Shown in pieces: positions 31,430 to 39,623 of a stretch of 39,886 bases of DNA. The stretch lies in NCBI GenBank assembly GCA_017643365.1, contig JAEPNO010000024.1:1-39886 (forward strand), written 5' to 3'. A program made the translations under genes and the position numbers. The notes below the pieces were generated by a model. The model had not been told where the DNA came from and ran no database searches. It worked only from the letters and a program-made list of their open reading frames with translations. Position 1 is the stretch's first letter, and each line of letters starts with the position of its first letter. This DNA is from Balneolaceae bacterium. Lineage in GTDB: Bacteria > Bacteroidota > Rhodothermia > Balneolales > Balneolaceae.

Positions 31430-31503
31430 AGGCTAGAATTCTGTTTTTATTGTGAAATAGTAGATACCAAAATGAGCACTAAAAAACCCAAATTACTTGG
31501 CAT

Positions 31504-31511
31504 TATATTTG
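31504..31511 (+). promoter_or_regulatory. Bacteroidota-type -7 element before the ABC exporter
   Basis: TATATTTG fits the TAnnTTTG -7 box of the primary sigma factor in this phylum and is 13 bp upstream of the ATG at 31525, predicting a very short leader. No clear -33 TTTG was found at the expected distance. Confidence 0.45.
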
Positions 31512-31524
31512 CCAAATTGAGCCC

Positions 31525-33309
31525 ATGAAATCATCCCCGGAAGAAAAAAATAGAGGCCTTGCAACCCTTTGGGAAACGCTGGTTAACATTTTCTCGCTAA
31601 GCAAGCCTTACCGCGTTCGGTTTTACTCTGCTACTTTTTTTGTGATCGTTGCATCCGCAATTTGGCTATCGGTGCCACTTGGTTTGCGCGAATTATTAGA
31701 TGCTGTTTTTGAACAAGGGGATGGAGATCTATTAAATATTCTTGCTATCGGATTGATGGCATTGTTTGTGGTGCAGGCCGGGTTTTCATTTGCCGGAAAT
31801 TATCATCTCGAATGGGTGGGTGAACGGGTAATCACTGATCTTCGGAAAAAAGTGTACGAGCACCTGCATCGCTTAGGCTTTCGTTTTTTTGCTGAACGGA
31901 GATTGGGCGAAATCACCTCGCGGCTAACCAATGATGTTGGCTCCATCCGCACCGCCCTTACCGATTCACTTCCACAATTACTTACTATCTCGTTTTCACT
32001 GATTGGATCGGTGACTTTGATGGTGATTTTAAACTGGCGATTGAGTGCCGTTATATTTGTCACGGTTCCGTTTGTAACCATAGCCACACGCTATTTTGGG
32101 CAGAAAATCCGCAAACTTTCGCGGAATATTCAAGATGAGCTGGCCGACTCAACCGCAGTTGCTGAAGATGCGTTAGGTGCTGTCCGATTGGTAAAAGCCT
32201 TTGTTCGGGAAGAATTTGAAGTAAGTCGATATACCGATGCCATTGAGAAACTGTTTAAAACCGCACGCAAGAAAGTAGTGCTCACCCAATTATTCTGGGC
32301 CGGTGTAGGCATCTTATTTCTAAGCACGTTGGTTATCATATTTTGGTACGGTGGGAAAGAAGTATTGGCAGATCGACTTACAGCCGGTGATCTGGTAGCC
32401 TTCATCATTTACGCCTTAAATATTTCGCGATCAATCAGCCAAACTTCGAGACTTTATACAGCAGTGAATACAGCAGCTGGTGCCTCTGAACGAATTTTTG
32501 AGTTGCTGGAAGAAATACCGGAAATCACCGATTTACCCGAAGCCACCAATCTAGACAGCATTCAAGGGACCATCGAAATTGAAAATCTAAGTTTTGCTTA
32601 CGAACAAGATCGAAAGATTTTAGACTCGATTAACGTGCAAGTTGAGGCAGGGCAAACGGTGGCTTTAGTAGGGCCAAGTGGAGCCGGAAAAACCACTTTG
32701 CTGAATTTGATTCCGCGTTTTTACGATCCCCAAGAAGGGCGGATTCTTGTGGATGGTGTTGACATCAAAAAAGTGACGCATAAATCATTGCGGAATCACA
32801 TCTCCATTGTGCCACAAGAAGTGCATTTGTTTGGAACCTCAATCAAAGAAAATATCCGATACGGAAGGCTGGATGCCACCGATGAAGAAATTATATCTGC
32901 AGCGAAAGATGCAAACGCCCATGAATTTATCATGGATACCCCGAAAGGTTACGATGCTCTGATCGGAGAAAAAGGGGTGAAGTTATCCGGTGGTCAACGA
33001 CAAAGATTAGCGATCGCTCGGGCAATCTTAAAAAACCCGGAAATCCTGTTACTTGATGAAGCTACATCCTCGCTCGATTCTGAATCGGAAGCGCAGGTAC
33101 AGGAAGCTTTATATCGGTTAATGAAAGGTCGAACTACTTTTGTGATCGCTCACCGATTATCAACCGTGCAACACGCTGATCGGATTTTGGTAATGGATAA
33201 AGGTGCGATTATCGAAGAGGGAACCCATCCAAAATTAATAGAAAAAGGCGGCTTATACAGCCACCTTTATGAGTTACAATTCCGAGATTTAGAGAATAGC
33301 GTAAACTAG
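31525..33309 (+). CDS. ABC exporter, fused permease-ATPase (MsbA-like)
   Basis: A 594-residue half-transporter. Six transmembrane helices lie within about 25-320, with the exporter signature region RFFAERRLGEITSRLTNDVG. The ATPase domain has Walker A GPSGAGKTT, the Q-loop IVPQEVHLFGTSIKENIRYG, signature LSGGQRQRLAIARAI, Walker B ILLLDEATSSLDSES and the switch His in AHRLSTV. All catalytic residues are present, and it would work as a homodimer. Relatives flip lipid A-core or export lipids and drugs; the substrate is not determined here. Its stop shares the CTAG with the stop of the convergent repeat-protein gene. Confidence 0.93.
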   Translation: MKSSPEEKNRGLATLWETLVNIFSLSKPYRVRFYSATFFVIVASAIWLSVPLGLRELLDAVFEQGDGDLLNILAIGLMALFVVQAGFSFAGNYHLEWVGERVITDLRKKVYEHLHRLGFRFFAERRLGEITSRLTNDVGSIRTALTDSLPQLLTISFSLIGSVTLMVILNWRLSAVIFVTVPFVTIATRYFGQKIRKLSRNIQDELADSTAVAEDALGAVRLVKAFVREEFEVSRYTDAIEKLFKTARKKVVLTQLFWAGVGILFLSTLVIIFWYGGKEVLADRLTAGDLVAFIIYALNISRSISQTSRLYTAVNTAAGASERIFELLEEIPEITDLPEATNLDSIQGTIEIENLSFAYEQDRKILDSINVQVEAGQTVALVGPSGAGKTTLLNLIPRFYDPQEGRILVDGVDIKKVTHKSLRNHISIVPQEVHLFGTSIKENIRYGRLDATDEEIISAAKDANAHEFIMDTPKGYDALIGEKGVKLSGGQRQRLAIARAILKNPEILLLDEATSSLDSESEAQVQEALYRLMKGRTTFVIAHRLSTVQHADRILVMDKGAIIEEGTHPKLIEKGGLYSHLYELQFRDLENSVN

Positions 33310-34355
33310 TTATCGGTTAGATAAGCGCCGATCACTTCAGAATAATTCATGTTATCGAGTAAGTTTCTCTGATCCAATTCTGCCAGAAACTCGACAGGCA
33401 CGTTGTTGCTGTACAAACCAATGATGCCCGAATATGAAAAGGTATCTAAATAACCGTTTTGCTGCAGATCGGTTAAATAGTTAATGGAAACATTGGATGA
33501 ATACAAGCCAATGATGGCAGAATAGCTGAAATCATCCAAAAAACCACGTTGCTTCATATCATTCAAATATCCAACAGTTACGTTACTATTGTACAAACCG
33601 ATGATGGCCGAATAACTGAAGTCGTCTAAAAAATCAGCTTCACGCATCTGCTGTAAATAAGTGATGGTAACATTGCTATTATATAAGCCAATGATCGCTG
33701 AATAACTGAAATCATCCAAAAAACGTGCTTCTTGCATTTCATTTAAGTAGCTCGTGGGCACGTTACTATTATATAGCCCAATGATTGCGGAGTAGCTGAA
33801 ATCATCCAAAAAACCGGCATTTTGCATTTCAACCATATAGCTAACAGGTACATTGCTGTTGTATAAGCCAATAATTGCTGAGTAACTGAAATCGTTTAGT
33901 AAACCTGCACCTTCTAAGTCTTTGATATACTGGATGGGCACTCCGGTATTATAAAAGGCTTGAATAGCACTATTTGAGAACATAGTCAGGTTCTGTTCCT
34001 GAAACTGTTGTAGATAATCGAGATAGCCGCCTTCAATATCGGGATAATTAACAGCCGGAGCGGGTGGTGCTTCGGGTACATTAACTGCCGGAGGGAGTGG
34101 AGGAATTACTTCTGAAATTTCAGCCGTTTCACTATTGCCAAATCCAAAAAAACCAAATGGACCACCAACAAACCCCCAAATTGCAGCTGCAAGCACGAAA
34201 AATCCAATTGCCAGCAGATTACGTTTCATAGTTGGTTTATGCTGCTCTTCGTTTGGTAAACCGTAATCGATGGTTTCTTCACCTGCAGCTTTTGCTTCCA
34301 GATAATCGTCCAGATCAAAATCGTCGTTTCCGGGATTGTACTTAGTGCGTTGCAT
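33306..34355 (-). CDS. Membrane-anchored 30-residue tandem-repeat protein, paralogue 4
   Basis: A 349-residue protein of unknown function; last gene of the four-gene operon. An acidic cytoplasmic tail with FDLDDYLEAK (13-22) leads to a transmembrane helix (about 45-62), a proline-rich linker (VIPPLPPAVNVPEAPPAPAV), then seven full 30-residue repeats and an eighth partial one. The commonest repeat is FSYSAIIGLYNSNV, then P/T, then S/T-Y-L/M plus a variable second helix ending GFLDD. KPTMKRN before the helix predicts a cytoplasmic N-terminus and extracytoplasmic repeats. The start at 34355 is used, not the in-frame ATG at 34388, because it follows GAGGAG at 6 bp and the preceding stop at 34357, and matches the paralogues' start. 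Family features set it beside the three preceding genes. Confidence 0.88.
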   Translation of the reverse strand: MQRTKYNPGNDDFDLDDYLEAKAAGEETIDYGLPNEEQHKPTMKRNLLAIGFFVLAAAIWGFVGGPFGFFGFGNSETAEISEVIPPLPPAVNVPEAPPAPAVNYPDIEGGYLDYLQQFQEQNLTMFSNSAIQAFYNTGVPIQYIKDLEGAGLLNDFSYSAIIGLYNSNVPVSYMVEMQNAGFLDDFSYSAIIGLYNSNVPTSYLNEMQEARFLDDFSYSAIIGLYNSNVTITYLQQMREADFLDDFSYSAIIGLYNSNVTVGYLNDMKQRGFLDDFSYSAIIGLYSSNVSINYLTDLQQNGYLDTFSYSGIIGLYSNNVPVEFLAELDQRNLLDNMNYSEVIGAYLTDN

Positions 34356-34356
34356 A

Positions 34357-35163
34357 TTACTCCTCTTCAAATAAGTCGATGATTTCATCAGCGTCCAGTC
34401 GATCTAATAAGCCAACATCATTCAACTTTGATAAGAAACTAGTAGGGATACCGGCGTTATGTAAACTTCGAAGATCTTCATCTGAAAATTGATCAATGGA
34501 TAGCTCACTTAGTTCATTTGAAAACTGCTCGAAACTTGCCACATTTGTTGCACCGGTTTCGAATTGAATTTGAGAAAAATCGATGTTTTGCAATGCATCA
34601 AGCGCTGCTTGTTCAGCTAAAACACCAAAATTTTCTAGCCCTTCTAAACCTTCAAGCCTTTCAAGACCTTCAAGTCCTTCCAGATCACCTAGACCTTCAA
34701 GATTTGAGAAGTCCATTTTTTCAAAGCTTTCTAAAGCTCTAAAAGCAGATTCCATCGCCAGGGCAACCGATTGTTCGGTTAGGCGTTCAATTTCTTCGGA
34801 ATTTGCAACTGCAACAGCGCTTCGTTCAAGCTGTGCAAGACGTGCGGCATCGGTTACAGGAGGTGCAGGCGGAGTAGGAGGCGTAACAACGTTTACGTTA
34901 CGATTTACCACTTCAGTAACCACCGGTTCACCGGAATCAGAACCAAAAATTCCGGCATAGGCTGCCCGAGGGTTCCAATCATAAAACCAAAGCACCATGC
35001 CTAAAATTGCAACTACAATAATCGAGGCATTTCGGAAAAAGTTAGAGCTTTCTCCGGGCTCCTCTTCAGGAGTAAAAGCTGATTCTTCTCCATTGGCTTT
35101 ATCCTCCAGAAATTGATCTAGATCAAAATTGTTATTGTGCTGATGTTTGTTTCTCGTTGACAT
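34357..35163 (-). CDS. Membrane-anchored repeat protein, paralogue 3 (degenerate)
   Basis: A 268-residue member of the same family; function unknown. It has FDLDQFLEDK (13-22), one transmembrane helix (about 46-61) followed by FYDWNPR, and a TPPTPPAPPV linker. It then differs from its sisters: a helical alanine/glutamate-rich stretch (105-152), a strict three-residue repeat of L-E-x (155-178, eight units), and only one complete repeat near the end (FSDEDLRSLHNAGIPTSFLS, then KLNDVGLLDR) plus a final half repeat LDADEIIDLFEEE. It starts 3 bp after the upstream paralogue's stop. It may be a linker or adaptor for the longer repeat proteins; this is inference. Confidence 0.85.
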   Translation of the reverse strand: MSTRNKHQHNNNFDLDQFLEDKANGEESAFTPEEEPGESSNFFRNASIIVVAILGMVLWFYDWNPRAAYAGIFGSDSGEPVVTEVVNRNVNVVTPPTPPAPPVTDAARLAQLERSAVAVANSEEIERLTEQSVALAMESAFRALESFEKMDFSNLEGLGDLEGLEGLERLEGLEGLENFGVLAEQAALDALQNIDFSQIQFETGATNVASFEQFSNELSELSIDQFSDEDLRSLHNAGIPTSFLSKLNDVGLLDRLDADEIIDLFEEE

Positions 35164-35166
35164 TTT

Positions 35167-36162
35167 TTAGTTACCGTCGATTTTATAAGCGTTTATTACT
35201 GATGAGGAACTCATGTTATCCAGAATTCCACGATCGTTTAGTTGTTCGATAAAAGATATAGGCACCTGATTTGAATACAGGTTCGAGATCGAGGTGCTCC
35301 CGAAATTATCGAGTAAACCTTTTTCGTTTAATTCGGAGATGTAAGAAATCGGTACCTGATTTTCGTACAATCTTGAAATGGATGTACTTCCGAAATTATC
35401 GATCAATCCATTGGGTTTAAAGGCCGCAATGTACTCTAAAGGCACTTGATTATTATACAATCGGGAAATAGATGTGCCTCCAAAATTGTCCATCATGCCT
35501 GCATCCGCAATACCTTTAATATATTCGAAAGGAACATTGTTGGTATATAAACTCACGATGGAAGAACCCCCAAAATTATCCATCAAACCGGCAGCTTGAA
35601 GATCATTTACATATTGCACCGGTACATTATTCGAATACATTGAAGCAATGGATGATCCCCCAAAATTATTCAAGGCCCCAGACTGCGCAAAGCTCTGAAT
35701 ATATTCAACAGGAACTTGCGCACGATAAAGTTCTTCTTGCGATGAACTCCCAAAGTTGTCTAACAATCCTGCATCATTTAGCTCAGCCAGATAATCAGTG
35801 AAAGATAAATTTGTAGGTGGGAGAGGGGTTTCGGGAATACTCGCGTTGTCGTTGAAATTAAAATTAAAATCAAAATCAGGCATAACTACATCAGCTTGTA
35901 CATTTGCATCGGTTTCGATACCGAAATACGCTGCATCGTTACCCATCCATGCAATGGCCATTTGTCGTGGACTCCAATCATAATACCAAAACACAGAAGT
36001 AACCAGTATTACAAGAATAAGTAGGAAGTTTTTGGCAAAATTACCTTCCGATTTAGTTTCTTCGATGGGGTCGTTTACCGAAGCTGTTTCCTCTGCTTTA
36101 TCTTCGAGGTATTGATCGAAATCAAAATCCTGATGCCCAGATTTTTGTTTTTGTCGCGACAT
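35167..36162 (-). CDS. Membrane-anchored 30-residue tandem-repeat protein, paralogue 2
   Basis: A 331-residue protein; function unknown. FDFDQYLEDK (13-22) and an acidic tail precede one transmembrane helix (about 44-60) ending WYYDWSPR. A D/F/N-rich segment (DFDFNFNFNDN) and a TPLPP linker lead to six full repeats and a partial seventh (137-331). The consensus is FG-[GS]-[ST]-S-I-x-x-L/M-Y-x-N-x-V-P-x-x-Y-I, a second helix, then G-L-[LMI]-D-N. The ATG overlaps the TAA of the upstream paralogue by 1 bp (TAATG), so translation is coupled. The repeat is similar to, but distinct from, that of paralogue 4 (FG/S versus FSYS). Confidence 0.88.
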   Translation of the reverse strand: MSRQKQKSGHQDFDFDQYLEDKAEETASVNDPIEETKSEGNFAKNFLLILVILVTSVFWYYDWSPRQMAIAWMGNDAAYFGIETDANVQADVVMPDFDFNFNFNDNASIPETPLPPTNLSFTDYLAELNDAGLLDNFGSSSQEELYRAQVPVEYIQSFAQSGALNNFGGSSIASMYSNNVPVQYVNDLQAAGLMDNFGGSSIVSLYTNNVPFEYIKGIADAGMMDNFGGTSISRLYNNQVPLEYIAAFKPNGLIDNFGSTSISRLYENQVPISYISELNEKGLLDNFGSTSISNLYSNQVPISFIEQLNDRGILDNMSSSSVINAYKIDGN

Positions 36163-36986
36163 TAATTCTCCTGTGCTTTATAAAGTTCAACAACATCAAT
36201 AAAACTCAAATTATCATACAGTTCTTTCGATTTTAAATCATCCAGAAACTCAGTTGTTACACCGTTTTTATAATATTCTGTTATATACACGAATGACAAA
36301 TCGAACAAATAACCACCTTCTTCTAACTGCTTTAAATAATCGAGAGAAACATCGTTTTTATATAATTCTACCACGCTAACAAACGAAAAATGATTTAAAT
36401 AGCCTTCGGTGTTCAAAACATCCAAATATTCCATCGGTATTTGATTCTTGTAGAACTCATTTATTTCCACAAAAGAAAACTCTGATAGATACCCGGCTTC
36501 ATTCAATGCTTCCAGATATTCTATAGGCACTCTCTCTTGATAAATCTGACGCGCTTCAAAAGCATTTAATAGGCGATCGTTCAACAATCCCCGCTGGTCA
36601 AGATTTTGCAAATAATCTGTAACTGACCCTAGATCAGAATTCGATGCAAAATTGAAAGTTGCAGTTTCGCTTGGTGGTAGTGGAGGGAGCGGAGCTGTCG
36701 GAGCTACCCTAGGAACATCCGAAATTAAAGCTGCTTCGTCGGAACCGAAAATCCCAAACCAATTGTTACTTGTGGTTACGTCGTATGACCAATAAACAGA
36801 AGCGATGAGAGCTATGGCCAACAAAAAGCCATTTAAAAGTGTATTGTTTTTTGGTTCTTCTTGAGAAGAATATTCCTCGTTCTTTGAAGCCGTGCCGCCT
36901 TTTTCTTCGAGGTAGCTGTCCAAATCGAAATCATCTTCCGAATGATTGTTATCTAGATGTTGCGAATAGCGATGCTTTTGTGACAT
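36162..36986 (-). CDS. Membrane-anchored 30-residue tandem-repeat protein, paralogue 1
   Basis: A 274-residue protein and first gene of the operon; function unknown. FDLDSYLEEK (20-29) and an acidic, serine-rich tail precede one transmembrane helix (about 50-66) followed by YWSYDV. A proline-rich linker (APTAPLPPLPPS) leads into four full repeats and a partial fifth (about 140-274). Consensus: F-S-F-V-x-[IV]-x-E-[FLY]-Y-K-N-x-[VI]-x-x-[ED]-[YF]-L, then a helix ending G-Y-L. It differs from its sisters in having a lysine in the central YKN. The 180-bp gap to the divergent GH3 gene should hold the operon promoter. Confidence 0.88.
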   Translation of the reverse strand: MSQKHRYSQHLDNNHSEDDFDLDSYLEEKGGTASKNEEYSSQEEPKNNTLLNGFLLAIALIASVYWSYDVTTSNNWFGIFGSDEAALISDVPRVAPTAPLPPLPPSETATFNFASNSDLGSVTDYLQNLDQRGLLNDRLLNAFEARQIYQERVPIEYLEALNEAGYLSEFSFVEINEFYKNQIPMEYLDVLNTEGYLNHFSFVSVVELYKNDVSLDYLKQLEEGGYLFDLSFVYITEYYKNGVTTEFLDDLKSKELYDNLSFIDVVELYKAQEN

Positions 36987-37165
36987 AGAGCAATTTTTAT
37001 TTTTTGATAAGACGAAATGTCGAGCCCCATTGTTTCAAGAGCTTTCATTTTAAGTTCATACAAAAAGTCGAATATCGAGCTTATGAATGAGAAAAAGATT
37101 TCTTAAACTTAAATGAATTAAGTGATTTATGAGAAATTTTCTCACCACCTCAAATCGAATGTACC

Positions 37166-39478
37166 ATGACTAATAAAAAGCATTTCTTATTGATAAGCTG
37201 CTTATGTCTGACCCTTATTTTTGCCTTTTCAAATGTAACGGTTGCTCAGAACCAACTCATCGATCCTGAAATTGAACAAAAAATAGACGAGCTGCTTTCG
37301 CAAATGACGCTCGAAGAAAAAGCCGGGCAGCTCAATCAGCATAACGGCAGTTGGGATGTAACCGGACCAATCCCCGAGAATAATGAATATGTAGCCGAAC
37401 GTGCCCGATTACTAAAAAATGGAGGCGTAGGCTCGTTGCTGAATGTAGTTGGTGCCGAAGCAACCTTAGCAGCCCAAAAACTAGCCGTTGAAAATAGCCG
37501 GCTGGGCATTCCTCTTATTTTTGGCTACGATGTTATCCACGGATTTAAAACGATTTTTCCGATTCCGTTGGGCGAGTCGGCCAGTTGGGATTTGGAAGCT
37601 ATTGAACAATCCGCTCGGGTTGCAGCGATCGAAGCATCCGCGGCCGGAATTAACTGGACCTTTGCTCCTATGGTCGATGTTGGTCGCGATCCACGCTGGG
37701 GACGTGTGATGGAAGGATCGGGCGAAGATCCGTTTTTAGGATCAGAGATTGCCCGAGCTCGCGTTCGAGGTTTCCAAACCGATGATTTATCAACAGATAA
37801 TTCAATTATGGCTACCGCTAAGCACTTTGCGGGTTACGGATTTTCAGAAAGCGGACGTGATTATAACACAGTTGATTTCGGTACTAATACGCTATTTAAT
37901 ATTGTGCTTCCAACTTTCGAAGCTGCCGTTGATGAAGGCGTTGGAACAATCATGAATTCGTTCAACGATTTGAATGGGATTCCTGCAAACGGAGATACCT
38001 TTTTGCAGCGAACAGTATTGAAAGAGCGTTGGGGTTTTGATGGATTTGTAATTTCTGATTGGGGATCAATCCGACAAATGATTAATCATGGATACTCGAA
38101 AGACTTGAAGCAATCTGCCTATCACGCTATCACCAGTGGCAACGATATGGATATGGAATCGGAAGCTTATCAGCGGCATTTGGTTGACTTAGTTGAATCA
38201 GGAAAAGTAGATGAAGCTATCGTTGATCAGGCCGTTCGTCGTGTTCTTAGAATGAAATTTAATCTCGGTCTTTTTGATGATCCATATCAATATTCTGATC
38301 CGGAACGAGAAGCAGAGTTAATGTTTACAGAAGAACATCGAGCGATTGCTCGCGATGTTGCTAGAAAGTCGATCGTGTTAATGAACAACGAGCGAGATTT
38401 ACTACCACTTTCGAAAGAAACTAAAAAGATTGCGGTTATCGGGCATCTTGCCGCCGAAAAAGATGCTCCACTTGGTAATTGGCGTGCACAGGGCGACAAT
38501 ACTATGACCGTTTCATTATTAGAAGGGATTAGAAACGCCGTAAGCGACGATGTTGAAATCGAATTTGTAGAAGGCTATACACTTGCCCCAAATAATGGCT
38601 CTTTCGCTCGAGCACTTAGGTTCCCTGAAGACGATGGCTCCGGCTTTGCGAATGCGATTAAAATAGCCGCTACCTCTGATGTTGTAATCATGGCAGTTGG
38701 AGAAGAAGCCCTACAAACGGGCGAAGGCCGTAGTTTGGTTGATATCAGCTTGCAGGGACGACAACTCGAGTTGTTCAACATGATTCGCGAAGCAAACGAC
38801 AACGTTGTGGTTGTATTAATGGCGGGTCGCCCAATTATTGAGCCGGAACTGTACGAAAACGCACATACTTTATTAAATACCTGGCATCTCGGTTCTGAAG
38901 CAGGAAACGCCATCGCGGATGTGATTTTTGGTGATTACAACCCATCAGGTAAACTGCCTATGTCGGTTCCACGTGCAGTTGGACAAATACCGGTGTATTA
39001 CAATTTTCTGAATCCCGGCCGCCCAAGCACAGGTCCGGGCGATGATGGTGCTGTTTTCTGGAGTCACTACAACGACATTGAAAACACACCTCAGTATCCG
39101 TTCGGGTATGGATTAAGCTACACCACCTTCGAATATTCTGCTCCTGAATTAAGCAGTTCAACCATGAATATGGACGGAAGTATTCAAGTTAGTGTAGAGG
39201 TAAGCAATACCGGAGACATGGCAGGGGAGGAAGTGGTTCAAATGTATATTCGGGATCACTTTGCCAGCGTGATGCGTCCTGTAAAAGAGCTTCGGGGATT
39301 TGAAAAAGTCATGCTCGATGCCGGCGAAACTAAAACGATCACCTTCGATGTAAACTGGAAAACACTTGGTTTCTACGGTCAGGATCAAACGTTTAGAGCA
39401 GAACCAGGAATGTTTTCAATCATGATTGGAGGAAGCTCAGATAGCGTTCAATCCGTTGATTTTGAATTGGTAGACTGA
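37166..39478 (+). CDS. bglX: Periplasmic/secreted beta-glucosidase, GH3
   Basis: A 770-residue glycoside hydrolase family 3 enzyme that releases beta-linked glucose from oligosaccharides. The signal peptide ends VTVAQ (about residue 28). The TIM-barrel domain contains GYDVIHGFKTIFPIPLG, MVDVGRDPRWGRVMEGSGED and GFDGFVISDWGSI, with nucleophile Asp298. The second domain has KKIAVIGHLA and VVVLMAGRPII, and the C-terminal fibronectin-III-like domain ends the protein (VSVEVSNTGDMAGEEVVQMY). Length and order match BglX. It stands alone, divergent from the repeat-protein operon, and ends at a strong terminator; no transporter or SusCD pair adjoins it. Confidence 0.95.
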   Translation: MTNKKHFLLISCLCLTLIFAFSNVTVAQNQLIDPEIEQKIDELLSQMTLEEKAGQLNQHNGSWDVTGPIPENNEYVAERARLLKNGGVGSLLNVVGAEATLAAQKLAVENSRLGIPLIFGYDVIHGFKTIFPIPLGESASWDLEAIEQSARVAAIEASAAGINWTFAPMVDVGRDPRWGRVMEGSGEDPFLGSEIARARVRGFQTDDLSTDNSIMATAKHFAGYGFSESGRDYNTVDFGTNTLFNIVLPTFEAAVDEGVGTIMNSFNDLNGIPANGDTFLQRTVLKERWGFDGFVISDWGSIRQMINHGYSKDLKQSAYHAITSGNDMDMESEAYQRHLVDLVESGKVDEAIVDQAVRRVLRMKFNLGLFDDPYQYSDPEREAELMFTEEHRAIARDVARKSIVLMNNERDLLPLSKETKKIAVIGHLAAEKDAPLGNWRAQGDNTMTVSLLEGIRNAVSDDVEIEFVEGYTLAPNNGSFARALRFPEDDGSGFANAIKIAATSDVVIMAVGEEALQTGEGRSLVDISLQGRQLELFNMIREANDNVVVVLMAGRPIIEPELYENAHTLLNTWHLGSEAGNAIADVIFGDYNPSGKLPMSVPRAVGQIPVYYNFLNPGRPSTGPGDDGAVFWSHYNDIENTPQYPFGYGLSYTTFEYSAPELSSSTMNMDGSIQVSVEVSNTGDMAGEEVVQMYIRDHFASVMRPVKELRGFEKVMLDAGETKTITFDVNWKTLGFYGQDQTFRAEPGMFSIMIGGSSDSVQSVDFELVD

Positions 39479-39522
39479 GACAGCTTTTAAACGAGTAAAA
39501 CTCCAAATACTTTTAGAGCTAG

Positions 39523-39560
39523 AAAAGGACGTTCAGGATTTACTTGAACGTCCTTTTTTT
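39523..39560 (+). terminator. Rho-independent terminator of bglX
   Basis: aaaaggacgttca (39523-39535) and tgaacgtcctttt (39545-39557) form a perfect 13-bp stem with a 9-nt loop and a T-run to 39560, about 45 bp after the bglX stop. Confidence 0.95.
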
Positions 39561-39623
39561 ATTTGTTGAAATTTAGGGGAGTTCAGCTTAAGGAGGTTAT
39601 TAAGAACCTTCAATTAAATAGTA

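Noticed and set aside
34357-34388. Longer start of repeat paralogue 4 at 34388
   Set aside because: It overlaps the upstream gene, lacks an SD, and adds residues absent in the other paralogues; 34355 has GAGGAG at the right distance.
33306-36986. Leucine-rich, TPR or HEAT repeats in the four-gene operon
   Set aside because: The period is 30 residues with a central Y-x-x-x-V-P-x-x-Y pattern; LRR (about 23), TPR (34, with W/G/Y/A/P positions) and HEAT (about 38-40) signatures are not seen.
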